A DNA stretch of 64,000 bases from Galbitalea sp036271795 (GTDB lineage: Bacteria > Actinomycetota > Actinomycetes > Actinomycetales > Microbacteriaceae). The position numbers were made by a program, and so were the translations under genes. Numbering within the stretch: the first letter of the stretch is position 1; each line of letters begins with the position of its first letter. This document shows positions 17,765 through 25,927 of this stretch, in pieces. The stretch covers positions 1 through 64,000 of the forward strand of contig DATAZY010000086.1 in assembly GCA_036271795.1 (NCBI GenBank). Direction: 5' to 3'. The notes below the pieces were generated by a model. That model searched no databases. It was not told where the DNA came from and worked only from the letters and a program-made list of their open reading frames with translations.

Positions 17765-20700
17765 CTATTTGAGGTGCGGCCCACTGCCGTCATCGACAAT
17801 CGTCCCGTGCTCGAAGACCTGCTGGCATACGCTACCCGTACAGGTCTGATCGCCGATAGGGAATCCTAGAGTGCTCCCCGCCAGCCCGCCGAGGCTGCCG
17901 TAGTACGTGCGGATGGCACCGTTCGCGATCGTATGTGCGCCACCATTCGGAGTCCAGTACATGATCACGTCGGCGGAGGCGAAATATTGCCATGCGCCCG
18001 TGGTTCCGATCGTTGTCACGCTTCCGGCGGCGTTGGTAAGATCTGCGGCCTTGGCTGAGATTGCTGTACTGGCGGGCAATCCGAGAGGTCCGCTCGCGCC
18101 TCCGGCGGTCGCATAGGCCTGGAGCATTGGACCGGCCACGCCGTAGACGGCTCCGCCGGAAACGATCGCGCGCGCTTCGCCACCCTGGAATTGCTGGGTG
18201 CAGTTTCCCGAGCCGTCGCATACTGCGTCCGCAGTCGGCCAGCCAAGGCTGCCGAGGGACCCTCCGACAGCACCGTACGCTGTTCGAATTGGCGCCGATG
18301 TGATCGATACAGCGCCCGTCGTCGTGCTGGCATAGATTAAGCCGTTGTCGAACGAGGTGTACGAGCCTGTGACCTTGTTGGCCGACCATGGGACCGCCGC
18401 GGACTCCGGCCAGCCGAGCACCCCGGCCGTGCCCCCCATCGCTTGGAATTTCGTGAGTGTGATGCCTGACATCGGATATGCGGCGCCGTCCGTCTGATAA
18501 ATCCGACCACCCTGGAAGACCTGTTCACATCGCTGCTGAGCATCACAGACGGCATCCGCCGTTGGCCAGCCAAGGTACGCCGGGCTGCCGCCCGCCGTTG
18601 AATAGGCGGTCCGGATCGGGCCCGATGCAACGACGATCGTGCCGGTCGTGGCCGAGCTGTACACGATCCCGTTCTCGAAATTCGTGTACGTGCCACTGAC
18701 GCCCGCTGCCGTCCACGAAATGGCGGAGGATGTCGGCCAGCCAAGCATCCCAGCCGTGCCGCCCAGCGAGGTGAACTTGGCGAGGATCGGGTCGTACATC
18801 GAGTAGACGGCGGAACCCGACTGATAGAGGGCGCCGCCCTGAAACGTCTGCTGGCATTGCTGGCCATCACAGACAGCGTCCGCCGTGGGCCAACCCAAGG
18901 CCCCGGGAGAGCCCCCCGCTGCGGAGTAGGCCGTCCGGATCGGACCGGATTGCACGATGACTGTTCCCAGGGTGGCCTGCGAATACACGACGCCACCCTG
19001 GAAGTCCTGGTAGCTGCCCTGCAGCCCCTTTGCAGACCAGTCCGTTTCCGCTGAACTCGGCCACCCGAGCGATCCGCCGGGACCGCCTGCGGACTGATAC
19101 TTCGCGGCGATCGCACCAGCTACGACGAAGGCCTTGGATCCGCTCTGATAAATCGAGCCGCCCTGGAACTGCTGCGACATCCCGCCGGTGGTCGCGATTG
19201 CATCCGCGGTCGGCCAGCCGAGGGGGCCAGACGAACCACCCGCCGCGCCGTACGTCGACCGGATCGGGCCCGATGCGACCGCAACTGTTCCTGTCGTAGT
19301 CGTGTTGTACACGACCCCGTTCTGGAAGTATTGGTAGCTGCCGTCGAGGCCGCCTGCCGACCATGTTGTCTGTGCCGCGATCGGAGCGCCCAACCAGCCA
19401 CCCGGCCCGCCGGCATCCTCATATTCGGGCCACATCGGACCGACGACGGCGATCGCCACCGACCCGACCACAACGATCTCTCCGTTCGTGAACACCTGCC
19501 AGCTCGTAGAAGTGCTCCGAAACAGGCCCGATTTTGCTTTGCCGAGGACGCCGGTGTCGCCTCCCATCGACGTGTAGAGGGAACCGATCACGCCAGTTAC
19601 GGCGTGAGGGGAGAGCGTTGCCACCGCACCGCCGCTCCCATTTGGCGAGGCCGTGACGATCCCCGCCTCGAACTCCTGGGTGCAGACCCCGGCTTTCGTG
19701 CAGGATGCCGACCCGGTCGGCCAGCCGAGCGACCCGGTGGCTCCGCCCTGCGCTGTGTAGTACGTGAACACGGGTCCCGAGACGGCGTAGGCGCCATAGG
19801 CCTCGGTGCTATACGCGCCGCCGCCCTGAAATGTCTGGCTGCACGACCCGCCGGATACGCAGGACTCCTCAGCCGTCGGCCATCCGAGCGGGCCGGTAGA
19901 CCCGCCTGCGGCCCCATACGCGGTGCGGATCGCGCCCGTCTTGACGGTGACTGCCGCGAGGTCGGACTCCTGATATACGATTCCGGTCTGGAAGTCTTGG
20001 TATTCGCCATCGCTGCCGTTGGCGTTCCAGGCGACCTCGTTGGACTCCGGCCACCCGAGGGTCCCGCTCGGTCCACCCTGCGTGAGGTAGTAGGTGTCGA
20101 TCGCACCCAGGGTCGCGGCACTGACGCCATTGTTGCGGACGTAGACCGAACCCGACATGAAGGACTGCCAGACCCCGCCTCCCCCGGTCGAAACCGACGT
20201 CTCGTCGTTCGTTGGCCACCCGAGCGCCCCGCCCAAGCCACCGAAGGAAGCGAAGGCGTCTTTCGTCGCTCCATGCAGCACATGTGCGCCGGTGGTCGCA
20301 CTCCAATACATGGTTCCGCCCTGGAACCACTGCCACTTGCCCGCGACACCATGGGAGGTCGCGTCGGTCGCGCCAGCACCGTACGGCCAGCCGAGCGGAC
20401 CGAGCGGCCCGCCTGCCGCCGTGTACTTCGTGAGCATGTCAGCCGACACAATTTGTGCACCGGTGGTCGTGTACCAGTAGATCGAACCACCCGCGTAGTC
20501 CTGAACCCAGCCGCCGTACTCCGGATTCGGAGCTCCGGAAGCCGCACCGAGCCACCCCGCCGCGCCGCCTTGCGCGGCGTAGAGGTCCGCAATGTACTCT
20601 GGACCGCTCTTCGCTCCCGGGTTGCCGAACCAATCCCACCAGATGCGCCAGAAGTTGCGGTTTCCGTACGAGCTGCAGCCGTTGCCCTCCCCGTAGAGGT

Positions 20701-21412
20701 TGTTCATCGCGGCACTGTTGGGTGTGTAGGGCGTGTAGTCGTACAGCCCCGCCGTGGCCGCATTCGTGATAGTCACCGTGAGTCGCCCGCACGACGCGTC
20801 TGGGTTGTACAGGATGCCGTAGGTCCCGCCGGCGCGGAAGTTGAACGAGGCAGGCCGCAGACGGTAGATCTGGAACTGTCTCGCGGCGTAGTACACCTGA
20901 TAAAAGAAGCCGCTGAATTGCGGGTCGCACGGGGCTGTGTCGGGGCACGAGAAGCCGGTGGCGTTGGCATATGCGCCTGCTGACGGCGCCGTCGCTGTGA
21001 CCAGCGACTGCTCCTTTTGTAGAAGCACGATCAAGGCCTTGGGGCTGAAGTTGCATGCAAGAGACACCGCGACAATCAGCTGCGCCGCCGTCATCATCGA
21101 GCTGCCAGTCAATGCACTGCAGTAAGCGTCCGCCGCCATGCTGGGGACTGGCTGGCGATAGTCCTTCAAGCAGGTGTATCCCTTGGTGCACGACGCCACT
21201 TGGGAATTCAGGAACGTCTGCACCTGCGGTGCGGTCAGCGCACCACCGTTGTAGAAGTTTCCGTCGGTGATGATGTATCCGGGATCCCAGTCGCCCATCG
21301 GTTGGGCGACGGCCTGGTCGCTCAACGCGAGTGGGCTGAGCGCCAGTCCCGCCGCGATAGCGGCGGCAGCAAGCGCCATGGCGAGCAGTTTGCGCCATCC
21401 ACCAACGCGCAT
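17765..21412 (-). CDS. Secreted protein with about 17 LGFP repeats
   Basis: This is a 1215-residue exported protein. A signal peptide covers about residues 1-37 (basic start, Ala/Leu core, ending near QAVAQP). An N-terminal domain to about residue 290 starts at MGDWDPGYIITDGNFYNGG and includes VLLQKEQSLVTAT, a Glu-containing stretch found in actinobacterial LGFP proteins. The rest is about 17 LGFP-type repeats of about 54 residues (LGWPTADAVC, LGWPSSAETDW and variants). LGFP repeats are thought to bind cell-wall polysaccharide, as in corynebacterial proteins. From about residue 700 on, two repeat types alternate (Cys- and Trp-containing), giving a DNA period near 328 bp. The start ATG 21412 has AGGGGG upstream. 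The long N-terminal open frame before it (to 21532) is not signal-like. Confidence 0.9.
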   Translation of the reverse strand: MRVGGWRKLLAMALAAAAIAAGLALSPLALSDQAVAQPMGDWDPGYIITDGNFYNGGALTAPQVQTFLNSQVASCTKGYTCLKDYRQPVPSMAADAYCSALTGSSMMTAAQLIVAVSLACNFSPKALIVLLQKEQSLVTATAPSAGAYANATGFSCPDTAPCDPQFSGFFYQVYYAARQFQIYRLRPASFNFRAGGTYGILYNPDASCGRLTVTITNAATAGLYDYTPYTPNSAAMNNLYGEGNGCSSYGNRNFWRIWWDWFGNPGAKSGPEYIADLYAAQGGAAGWLGAASGAPNPEYGGWVQDYAGGSIYWYTTTGAQIVSADMLTKYTAAGGPLGPLGWPYGAGATDATSHGVAGKWQWFQGGTMYWSATTGAHVLHGATKDAFASFGGLGGALGWPTNDETSVSTGGGGVWQSFMSGSVYVRNNGVSAATLGAIDTYYLTQGGPSGTLGWPESNEVAWNANGSDGEYQDFQTGIVYQESDLAAVTVKTGAIRTAYGAAGGSTGPLGWPTAEESCVSGGSCSQTFQGGGAYSTEAYGAYAVSGPVFTYYTAQGGATGSLGWPTGSASCTKAGVCTQEFEAGIVTASPNGSGGAVATLSPHAVTGVIGSLYTSMGGDTGVLGKAKSGLFRSTSTSWQVFTNGEIVVVGSVAIAVVGPMWPEYEDAGGPGGWLGAPIAAQTTWSAGGLDGSYQYFQNGVVYNTTTTGTVAVASGPIRSTYGAAGGSSGPLGWPTADAIATTGGMSQQFQGGSIYQSGSKAFVVAGAIAAKYQSAGGPGGSLGWPSSAETDWSAKGLQGSYQDFQGGVVYSQATLGTVIVQSGPIRTAYSAAGGSPGALGWPTADAVCDGQQCQQTFQGGALYQSGSAVYSMYDPILAKFTSLGGTAGMLGWPTSSAISWTAAGVSGTYTNFENGIVYSSATTGTIVVASGPIRTAYSTAGGSPAYLGWPTADAVCDAQQRCEQVFQGGRIYQTDGAAYPMSGITLTKFQAMGGTAGVLGWPESAAVPWSANKVTGSYTSFDNGLIYASTTTGAVSITSAPIRTAYGAVGGSLGSLGWPTADAVCDGSGNCTQQFQGGEARAIVSGGAVYGVAGPMLQAYATAGGASGPLGLPASTAISAKAADLTNAAGSVTTIGTTGAWQYFASADVIMYWTPNGGAHTIANGAIRTYYGSLGGLAGSTLGFPIGDQTCTGSVCQQVFEHGTIVDDGSGPHLK

Positions 21413-21824
21413 CTGACACCCCCTGCACTCGTGATCTTTTCGAGAATACGACACCGTTGGCAAAAAGCGGATGATTGGCCGGGGCGCCGTGCTCGGCGTT
21501 GCAGCCCCAATTGGTCGTCTGCGCCGCGCCACATGGGTGCGGGTCGCCGCTTACCGGGCCAGCCTGTGGGAGTTACGCCCATGATGGTCGCCGAGTGTCG
21601 CGACGTGTGTGGTCCACGCGCCGGGCTGACGTCTGCCGCGGCCGCGCTGCTGAGTTGCACGCGGCAGTTCGACCCCAAGGCGCTTCCGCCAAGATCCCGG
21701 TTGTCTGCCGCGTTGTCGCCGCAGTAGAAGCCGAAGGAGGCGAAATCGCGAGTTCGCACGAGACCGCGCGGATGCGGTTCACGATCCGCTCCGGCCGTGT
21801 TCCCACTATCGGTAAGCTTGGGCC
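21413..21824. other. Gene-free interval between divergent LGFP gene and rmlC
   Basis: These 412 bases separate the divergent starts of the LGFP protein and rmlC. Open frames here are short or Arg-rich shadows without recognisable motifs or ribosome sites. The interval must contain promoters in both directions. I see no convincing -35/-10 pair, hairpin or repeat. Confidence 0.5.
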
Positions 21825-22436
21825 GTGCAAATCCGCGAACTGTCGATCCCGGACTCCTACGAGATTTCGCCTGTCCAGCGTCGCGATGATCGCGGCATTT
21901 TTTTTGAGTGGTATCGATTCGATCGCCTTGCCGAGGCAGTCGGGCACCCCCTCGACCTGCGCCAAGCAAACACGTCGGTCTCCAAGCGCGGGGTGGTGCG
22001 CGGAATCCACTTTGCGGATGTTCCGCCCAGCCAGGCGAAGTACGTCACAACGTTGCACGGCGCCGTGCTCGACTACGTTGTCGACCTGCGAACGGGGTCG
22101 CCCACTTTCGGCCAATGGGAGACTGTGCGTCTCGACGACGTGGATCGCAAGGCCGTCTACCTCGCGGAGGGTCTCGGTCACGCATTTGTCGCGTTGACGG
22201 AAGACGCGACGGTTAGCTACCTGGTCAGCGACACTTATAACCCGGCCCTCGAACACGGAATCAACCCATTGGACGAGCAGATCGCACTGGTCTTCCCCGA
22301 GGAGGCCGGAGAGCTGCTCCTGTCGTCGAAAGACAGTGAGGCGCCGTCACTCGCGGAGGCCACGACGAGCGGATTATTACCCCGGTGGGATGATGCACGC
22401 CTCTACTACCAGTCGCTGAGAACAGTGGGGGAGTAG
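21825..22436 (+). CDS. rfbC: dTDP-4-dehydrorhamnose 3,5-epimerase
   Basis: RmlC epimerises C3 and C5 of dTDP-4-keto-6-deoxyglucose to give the L-rhamno configuration. The 203-residue cupin has RDDRGIFFEWYR, the RmlC-type RQANTSVSKRGVVRGIHF stretch with the catalytic histidine in RGIHF, and the second active-site region VYLAEGLGHAFVAL. VTYL-like substrate strands follow (VSYLVSDTYNP). The GTG at 21825 is the start that begins at the conserved sequence IRELSIP. rmlA follows after 5 bp in the same operon. Confidence 0.94.
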   Translation: MQIRELSIPDSYEISPVQRRDDRGIFFEWYRFDRLAEAVGHPLDLRQANTSVSKRGVVRGIHFADVPPSQAKYVTTLHGAVLDYVVDLRTGSPTFGQWETVRLDDVDRKAVYLAEGLGHAFVALTEDATVSYLVSDTYNPALEHGINPLDEQIALVFPEEAGELLLSSKDSEAPSLAEATTSGLLPRWDDARLYYQSLRTVGE

Positions 22437-22441
22437 AAGCG

Positions 22442-23305
22442 ATGCGTGGAGTCATTCTTGCTGGTGGAACGGGCACCCGGCTGTGGCCGATAACCCGCGG
22501 CATCTCGAAGCAGCTCATGCCGATCTACGACAAGCCCATGGTGTACTACCCGCTGTCGACACTCATGATGGCGGGCATCAACGAAGTCCTGGTGATCACC
22601 ACCCCCGAATACAACGCGCAATTTCAGGCGCTTCTCGGCGACGGCAGCGCGCTGGGCATCCGTATCGAATACGCGTCGCAGCCCTCGCCGGACGGTCTCG
22701 CGCAGGCATTCATTATCGGTGAGGAATTCATCGGTGACGAAAGCGTCGCGCTCGTTCTCGGAGACAACATCTTCCACGGTGCAGGGCTCGGTGCCTCCCT
22801 GCGCAAGAACTCGACCGTCGACGGAGCGACGATCTTCGCCTACCACGTGTCGAATCCGCAGGCCTACGGTGTCGTCGAATTCGACGCAGACCTCAATGCC
22901 GTGTCGATCGAAGAAAAGCCGGAGTCTCCGAAGAGCAACTTCGCGGTGCCCGGCTTGTACTTCTACGACAACTCCGTCATCGAGATCGCGAAGTCGATCA
23001 CGCCCAGCGCTCGAGGCGAGCTCGAAATCTCGACCGTCAACGAGCGGTACCTCGCCGAGGGCAAGCTACGGGTGCAGGTGCTCGACCGCGGAACAGCGTG
23101 GCTCGATACCGGCACCTTCGAATCAATGATGCAGGCGTCGGACTACGTTCGAGTGATCGAAGAACGGCAGGGTTTCAAGGTCGGTTGCATCGAAGAGATC
23201 GCCTGGCGCGCGGGCTGGATCGACGACGAACAACTTGCTGCGCTGGCCGCGCCACTGATCAAAAGCGGCTACGGCGGCTACCTTCAGAGTCTTATTCCCA
23301 CTTAA
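22442..23305 (+). CDS. rfbA: Glucose-1-phosphate thymidylyltransferase
   Basis: RmlA couples glucose-1-phosphate to dTTP, making dTDP-glucose, the entry to rhamnose and to the FdtA/B sugar. The 287 residues match the family. The signature GGTGTRLWPITRGISKQL is at the N-terminus, MPIYDKPMVYYPLSTLM follows, and LVLGDNIFHG holds the metal-binding Asp. GTAWLDTGT and the C-terminal EEIAWRAGWID are typical. The ATG lies 5 bp after rmlC. Downstream lies the decayed dideoxyhexose region, on the opposite strand. Confidence 0.96.
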   Translation: MRGVILAGGTGTRLWPITRGISKQLMPIYDKPMVYYPLSTLMMAGINEVLVITTPEYNAQFQALLGDGSALGIRIEYASQPSPDGLAQAFIIGEEFIGDESVALVLGDNIFHGAGLGASLRKNSTVDGATIFAYHVSNPQAYGVVEFDADLNAVSIEEKPESPKSNFAVPGLYFYDNSVIEIAKSITPSARGELEISTVNERYLAEGKLRVQVLDRGTAWLDTGTFESMMQASDYVRVIEERQGFKVGCIEEIAWRAGWIDDEQLAALAAPLIKSGYGGYLQSLIPT

Positions 23306-23330
23306 AGTCGTGCAGCATCACCGCTTTGTG

Positions 23331-23352
23331 ACGAGCAGACGAGCAGACGAGC
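23331..23352. repeat. Short tandem repeat, 8 bp unit
   Basis: The unit ACGAGCAG occurs twice in direct succession and is followed by a partial third copy. It lies 26 bp after the rmlA stop, in the otherwise featureless stretch 23306-23539 between rmlA and the dehydrase pseudogene. A replication-slippage product is the simplest reading. Confidence 0.7.
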
Positions 23353-23539
23353 CGCGGCGCGGCGTCGGGACTCTACTGGCAGGCCCCGACTAGCCTCGCG
23401 GAGCGATCATGGCCCGGGCTAAGCGGTTGCCATGCGAATTCGCCTACCTCCTCGTGTCCCCGACGCATCGCGGCGATTGCCATGGCAGCTATTCTGGGTG
23501 CGTGCTCTCCGGTCGGGCTGACAGTCGGCCCCGCCGAGA

Positions 23540-24063
23540 CCCTTAGCTGGTCGCCGAGCTACCGCCCGAAGCGCCTGAAGCAGGTGTTGTGGTGACCCGT
23601 CTCGCAGTAGCGGTCACGTTCCCGGTCGCGGAACGACTCGACCTGCTTGCGGAACCGGGGCGACTTCACGAAGACCGCGCCGTTGTCACCAGTTGTGACG
23701 TGATGAGCGGGATAGAAGCTGCCGGTCCGTTTACCGTCGTACGTCGAGCCGAGCGCGTCGCCCGAGTCCTCGGCCAGTCACAGGTCGTGCTCCTTGCCGA
23801 TCTCCTGCACCGTGCCGCGATCGAAAGGGTTGCCGAGCGTGTGGCCCATCGTGACGGCACGGGTGCTTGGTCCGACGGCTTCGCATAGCCGCTCCGAAAT
23901 CGCATCGTGGGTGCCCAACTCAACATCGATGACGACCGGTCGCAGTCTGTTCTGGATGATCGGATTGACGGTGGTCGGAAACCCGCCGCAATAGTGAGGT
24001 CCTCGTCTCCGACTTGGAGCGAACGCCAACCCGGTCTCGGCTGGTCGTGCGCCGCAACTTGTG
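23540..24063 (-). pseudogene. Decayed RfbH/DdhC-type 3-dehydrase (CDP-4-keto-6-deoxyglucose)
   Basis: Intact members of this PLP/2Fe-2S family remove the C3 hydroxyl of CDP-4-keto-6-deoxyglucose on the way to abequose, paratose, tyvelose or ascarylose. Successive fragments on the minus strand match the family order: LQVGDEDLTIAAGF, then PTTVNPIIQNRLRPVVIDVE, LGNPFD, EDSGDALGSTYDGK, SFYPAHHVTTGDNGAVF (His in place of the PLP lysine, as expected), SFRDRERDRYCETGHHNTC (iron-sulfur Cys region) and RFGR. Breaks visible: a one-base deletion shifts the frame near 23980, TGA replaces Trp at 23778-23780, about eight residues are lost before SFYPAHH, and TAG interrupts at 23559-23561. The N-terminal and C-terminal parts are missing. 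Confidence 0.85.
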
Positions 24064-24069
24064 TCTCGC

Positions 24070-24312
24070 CGTAGCTCGTCGTCGGCAGTATCACTGACGC
24101 TCCCGTCGCTGGCGAGACTGGCGGCCCCGGCCGGCGCGCGCCAGCCTCGGCCGCCGACTCGATGATTCGTCTGTGGCGGGCAGGCCGACGGTCCGCCACG
24201 TGTCGCTTGACTGTCTCATGACTACCACAACCGCATCCCGGTCGGATTGAGCCAGTGCGCTCACCGCCCACGCGCCAAGAAATCCGGTTGCGTCGAAGAC
24301 GAGGGATTTCAT
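24070..24312 (-). pseudogene. Remnant of a short-chain dehydrogenase/epimerase N-terminus
   Basis: From the ATG at 24312 the frame encodes MKSLVFDATGFLGAWAVSAL, an SDR Rossmann start with the first Gly of the GxxGxxG motif replaced, followed by VVVMRQSSDTWRTVGLP. This looks like a CDP-abequose/paratose-synthase-type reductase (family pattern: LKRS-SDTWRI). After about 45 residues the similarity fades into low-complexity sequence and a stop, and the pseudogene at 23540-24063 begins. The likely original function is 4-keto reduction of a CDP-3,6-dideoxyhexose, inferred from its neighbour. The frame is too short to be functional. Confidence 0.65.
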
Positions 24313-24333
24313 GACTGACCGCTCGGACGACGC

Positions 24334-25926
24334 CTACTCGGAATTGGACGGGGGATTGTCGGCCAGCGCGTCCGCGGTCGAATTCGCCGTGCTGCCTTCG
24401 ACGCCGCGAGTTCGTCGCGCGGCAATCCACACCCAGAACTTACCCTCCAGCGGCGCCGCCCACAGCGCGACCACGACAACGGACATGGCCTGGAGAGGCA
24501 CCACGTACCGGGTCTCGAAGTGAGTGAGCCAGAGTACGCCGACATTCGCGGCAAGGATCAGCAGGACGAGCAGCGGACCGGCTCGCCGCCGCGCACTCGC
24601 CGCGACGAGCAGGCCGATCGACAGGAAGAAGCACAACAGTGTGATCAGTCCGAACCCTACGTTGCCGAACGTGCCCACAGTTTCGCCCGGCGTGCTGAGC
24701 CACGTCCTCATGCTGTAGTTGAAGCGGTTTCCGATGAAAGCGATCGGATGCGTCACCGCGGCCACCACAGCATCCAGTTCAAACCGGTGGAAGGTGTTCG
24801 GCTTCGATCCGCCGTACGGATGCTTCGTGGGCAGCTCCTCAGATCGAAGCGTCGCACATTCCTGTGGGTCGACTTCGCACGGCCAGGTTCCGCCACCGGC
24901 GATGATGAATCCTCCGCCCTCGGCCGTCAGCGTCTTGGGCGGCGTCCACAGCTGGGCCCACTGATAGTCGCCGGTAGACCATTGGTAATTGCCGGGATGC
25001 AACACCTTGCCGACGTAGATGGTCCACGGTGCACAGAGGATAACGAAGGTCAGCGCGAGTGCACCCCACTCGAGATAGCCCCGTCGCCCGTTCGAGATCT
25101 CGCCGCGCCTGCCCCGCAGACGAAGGACGATCAAACGGATGACGACGATCGCGAGCAGCGCGCCCAACGCCGCCGGAACCGCGTAGAACCACATGATCCT
25201 GAGATAAGCGAGCGCCGCAAGGCAGGCCCCGACACCGATGTAGAGCGCGTACCGCGGTCGTTTCGCCCGTTGCGCCGTACTGACCCACAGCAGAGCTATA
25301 GCGACAAGTGAACCAAGGGCGGTTGCGAGTCCGTCGCTGCCCAGTACGCCATTGTGGATCGTCCACGCAGTGAAGATGGGGCTCGCGATCCAGAGCACCG
25401 CGAAGGCGACAATTGTGATGAATCCACCGCGCGAGAACAGTAATAGTGTTGCGGCCGCCATCGTGATCGACCACAGGACACAAAGCAGTATGACCATCGG
25501 AAGGATCGGCGACGCGCCACCGCCGAGTTTGATCATCGTCGCGAGCAACACCGGCATGCCGGGCGGCCAGAGGTTGAGCACCCACAAATGCGCCGACGAC
25601 ATGTGGCCGTCTTGGAGGTCGAGAGCCGCACCGAGATAGCTCCCGGAGTCGCTCCCGCCGAGAATTGGCAGAAGGGTGTGGATGCTCGTTCCTAGGGGGA
25701 CTCCGAAGAACCTGGTCGAGAGTCCCTGCGGAAGTGCAATCCAGAGTTCGAGAGCAAACGAAGCGACGAACGATACGCCGCCCACGAGCAGTCCGCGTCG
25801 CGTGCTCATTCGTCGACCCGGCTGCGAGACTTCAGGAGGGGAAACGAGTGTCTCTCGCTCTTGCATGTTTCGCTGTATCTCTCGCTCGCGGCCGAGGGGC
25901 CCGGTGGGATGGCTGTTGGCAACCAC
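24334..25926 (-). CDS. Polytopic membrane protein, GT-C glycosyltransferase-like
   Basis: This is a 530-residue protein with a cytoplasmic N-terminus of about 40 residues and about ten membrane segments. Between the first helices lies GGSDSGSYLGAALDLQDG, an acidic extracytoplasmic loop, followed by LNLWPPGMPVLLATM, as in ArnT/PMT-type GT-C transferases that use polyprenyl-phosphate sugars. The C-terminal 40 residues are polar. The start used is GTG 25926, one base after the stop of the GT61 gene. ATG 25866 is a possible alternative. The gene is last in a minus-strand unit from 30893. It may add a terminal or side-branch sugar outside the membrane. The donor is unknown. Confidence 0.7.
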   Translation of the reverse strand: MVANSHPTGPLGREREIQRNMQERETLVSPPEVSQPGRRMSTRRGLLVGGVSFVASFALELWIALPQGLSTRFFGVPLGTSIHTLLPILGGSDSGSYLGAALDLQDGHMSSAHLWVLNLWPPGMPVLLATMIKLGGGASPILPMVILLCVLWSITMAAATLLLFSRGGFITIVAFAVLWIASPIFTAWTIHNGVLGSDGLATALGSLVAIALLWVSTAQRAKRPRYALYIGVGACLAALAYLRIMWFYAVPAALGALLAIVVIRLIVLRLRGRRGEISNGRRGYLEWGALALTFVILCAPWTIYVGKVLHPGNYQWSTGDYQWAQLWTPPKTLTAEGGGFIIAGGGTWPCEVDPQECATLRSEELPTKHPYGGSKPNTFHRFELDAVVAAVTHPIAFIGNRFNYSMRTWLSTPGETVGTFGNVGFGLITLLCFFLSIGLLVAASARRRAGPLLVLLILAANVGVLWLTHFETRYVVPLQAMSVVVVALWAAPLEGKFWVWIAARRTRGVEGSTANSTADALADNPPSNSE

Positions 25927-25927
25927 G

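Noticed and set aside
18180..19330. Spaced repeats that could suggest a CRISPR array
   Set aside because: Repeats are in-frame coding units of about 160-330 bp with divergent sequence, far longer than CRISPR repeats.
19331..20983. 550-residue plus-strand open frame inside the LGFP gene
   Set aside because: Fully antisense to an exported repeat protein with clear motifs; composition is Arg-rich and no start site is supported.
23432..23595. Short plus-strand frame with lipobox-like AAILGACSPVG near 23482
   Set aside because: About 38 residues from the only ATG, no ribosome site, and it runs antisense into the dehydrase pseudogene; could be chance.
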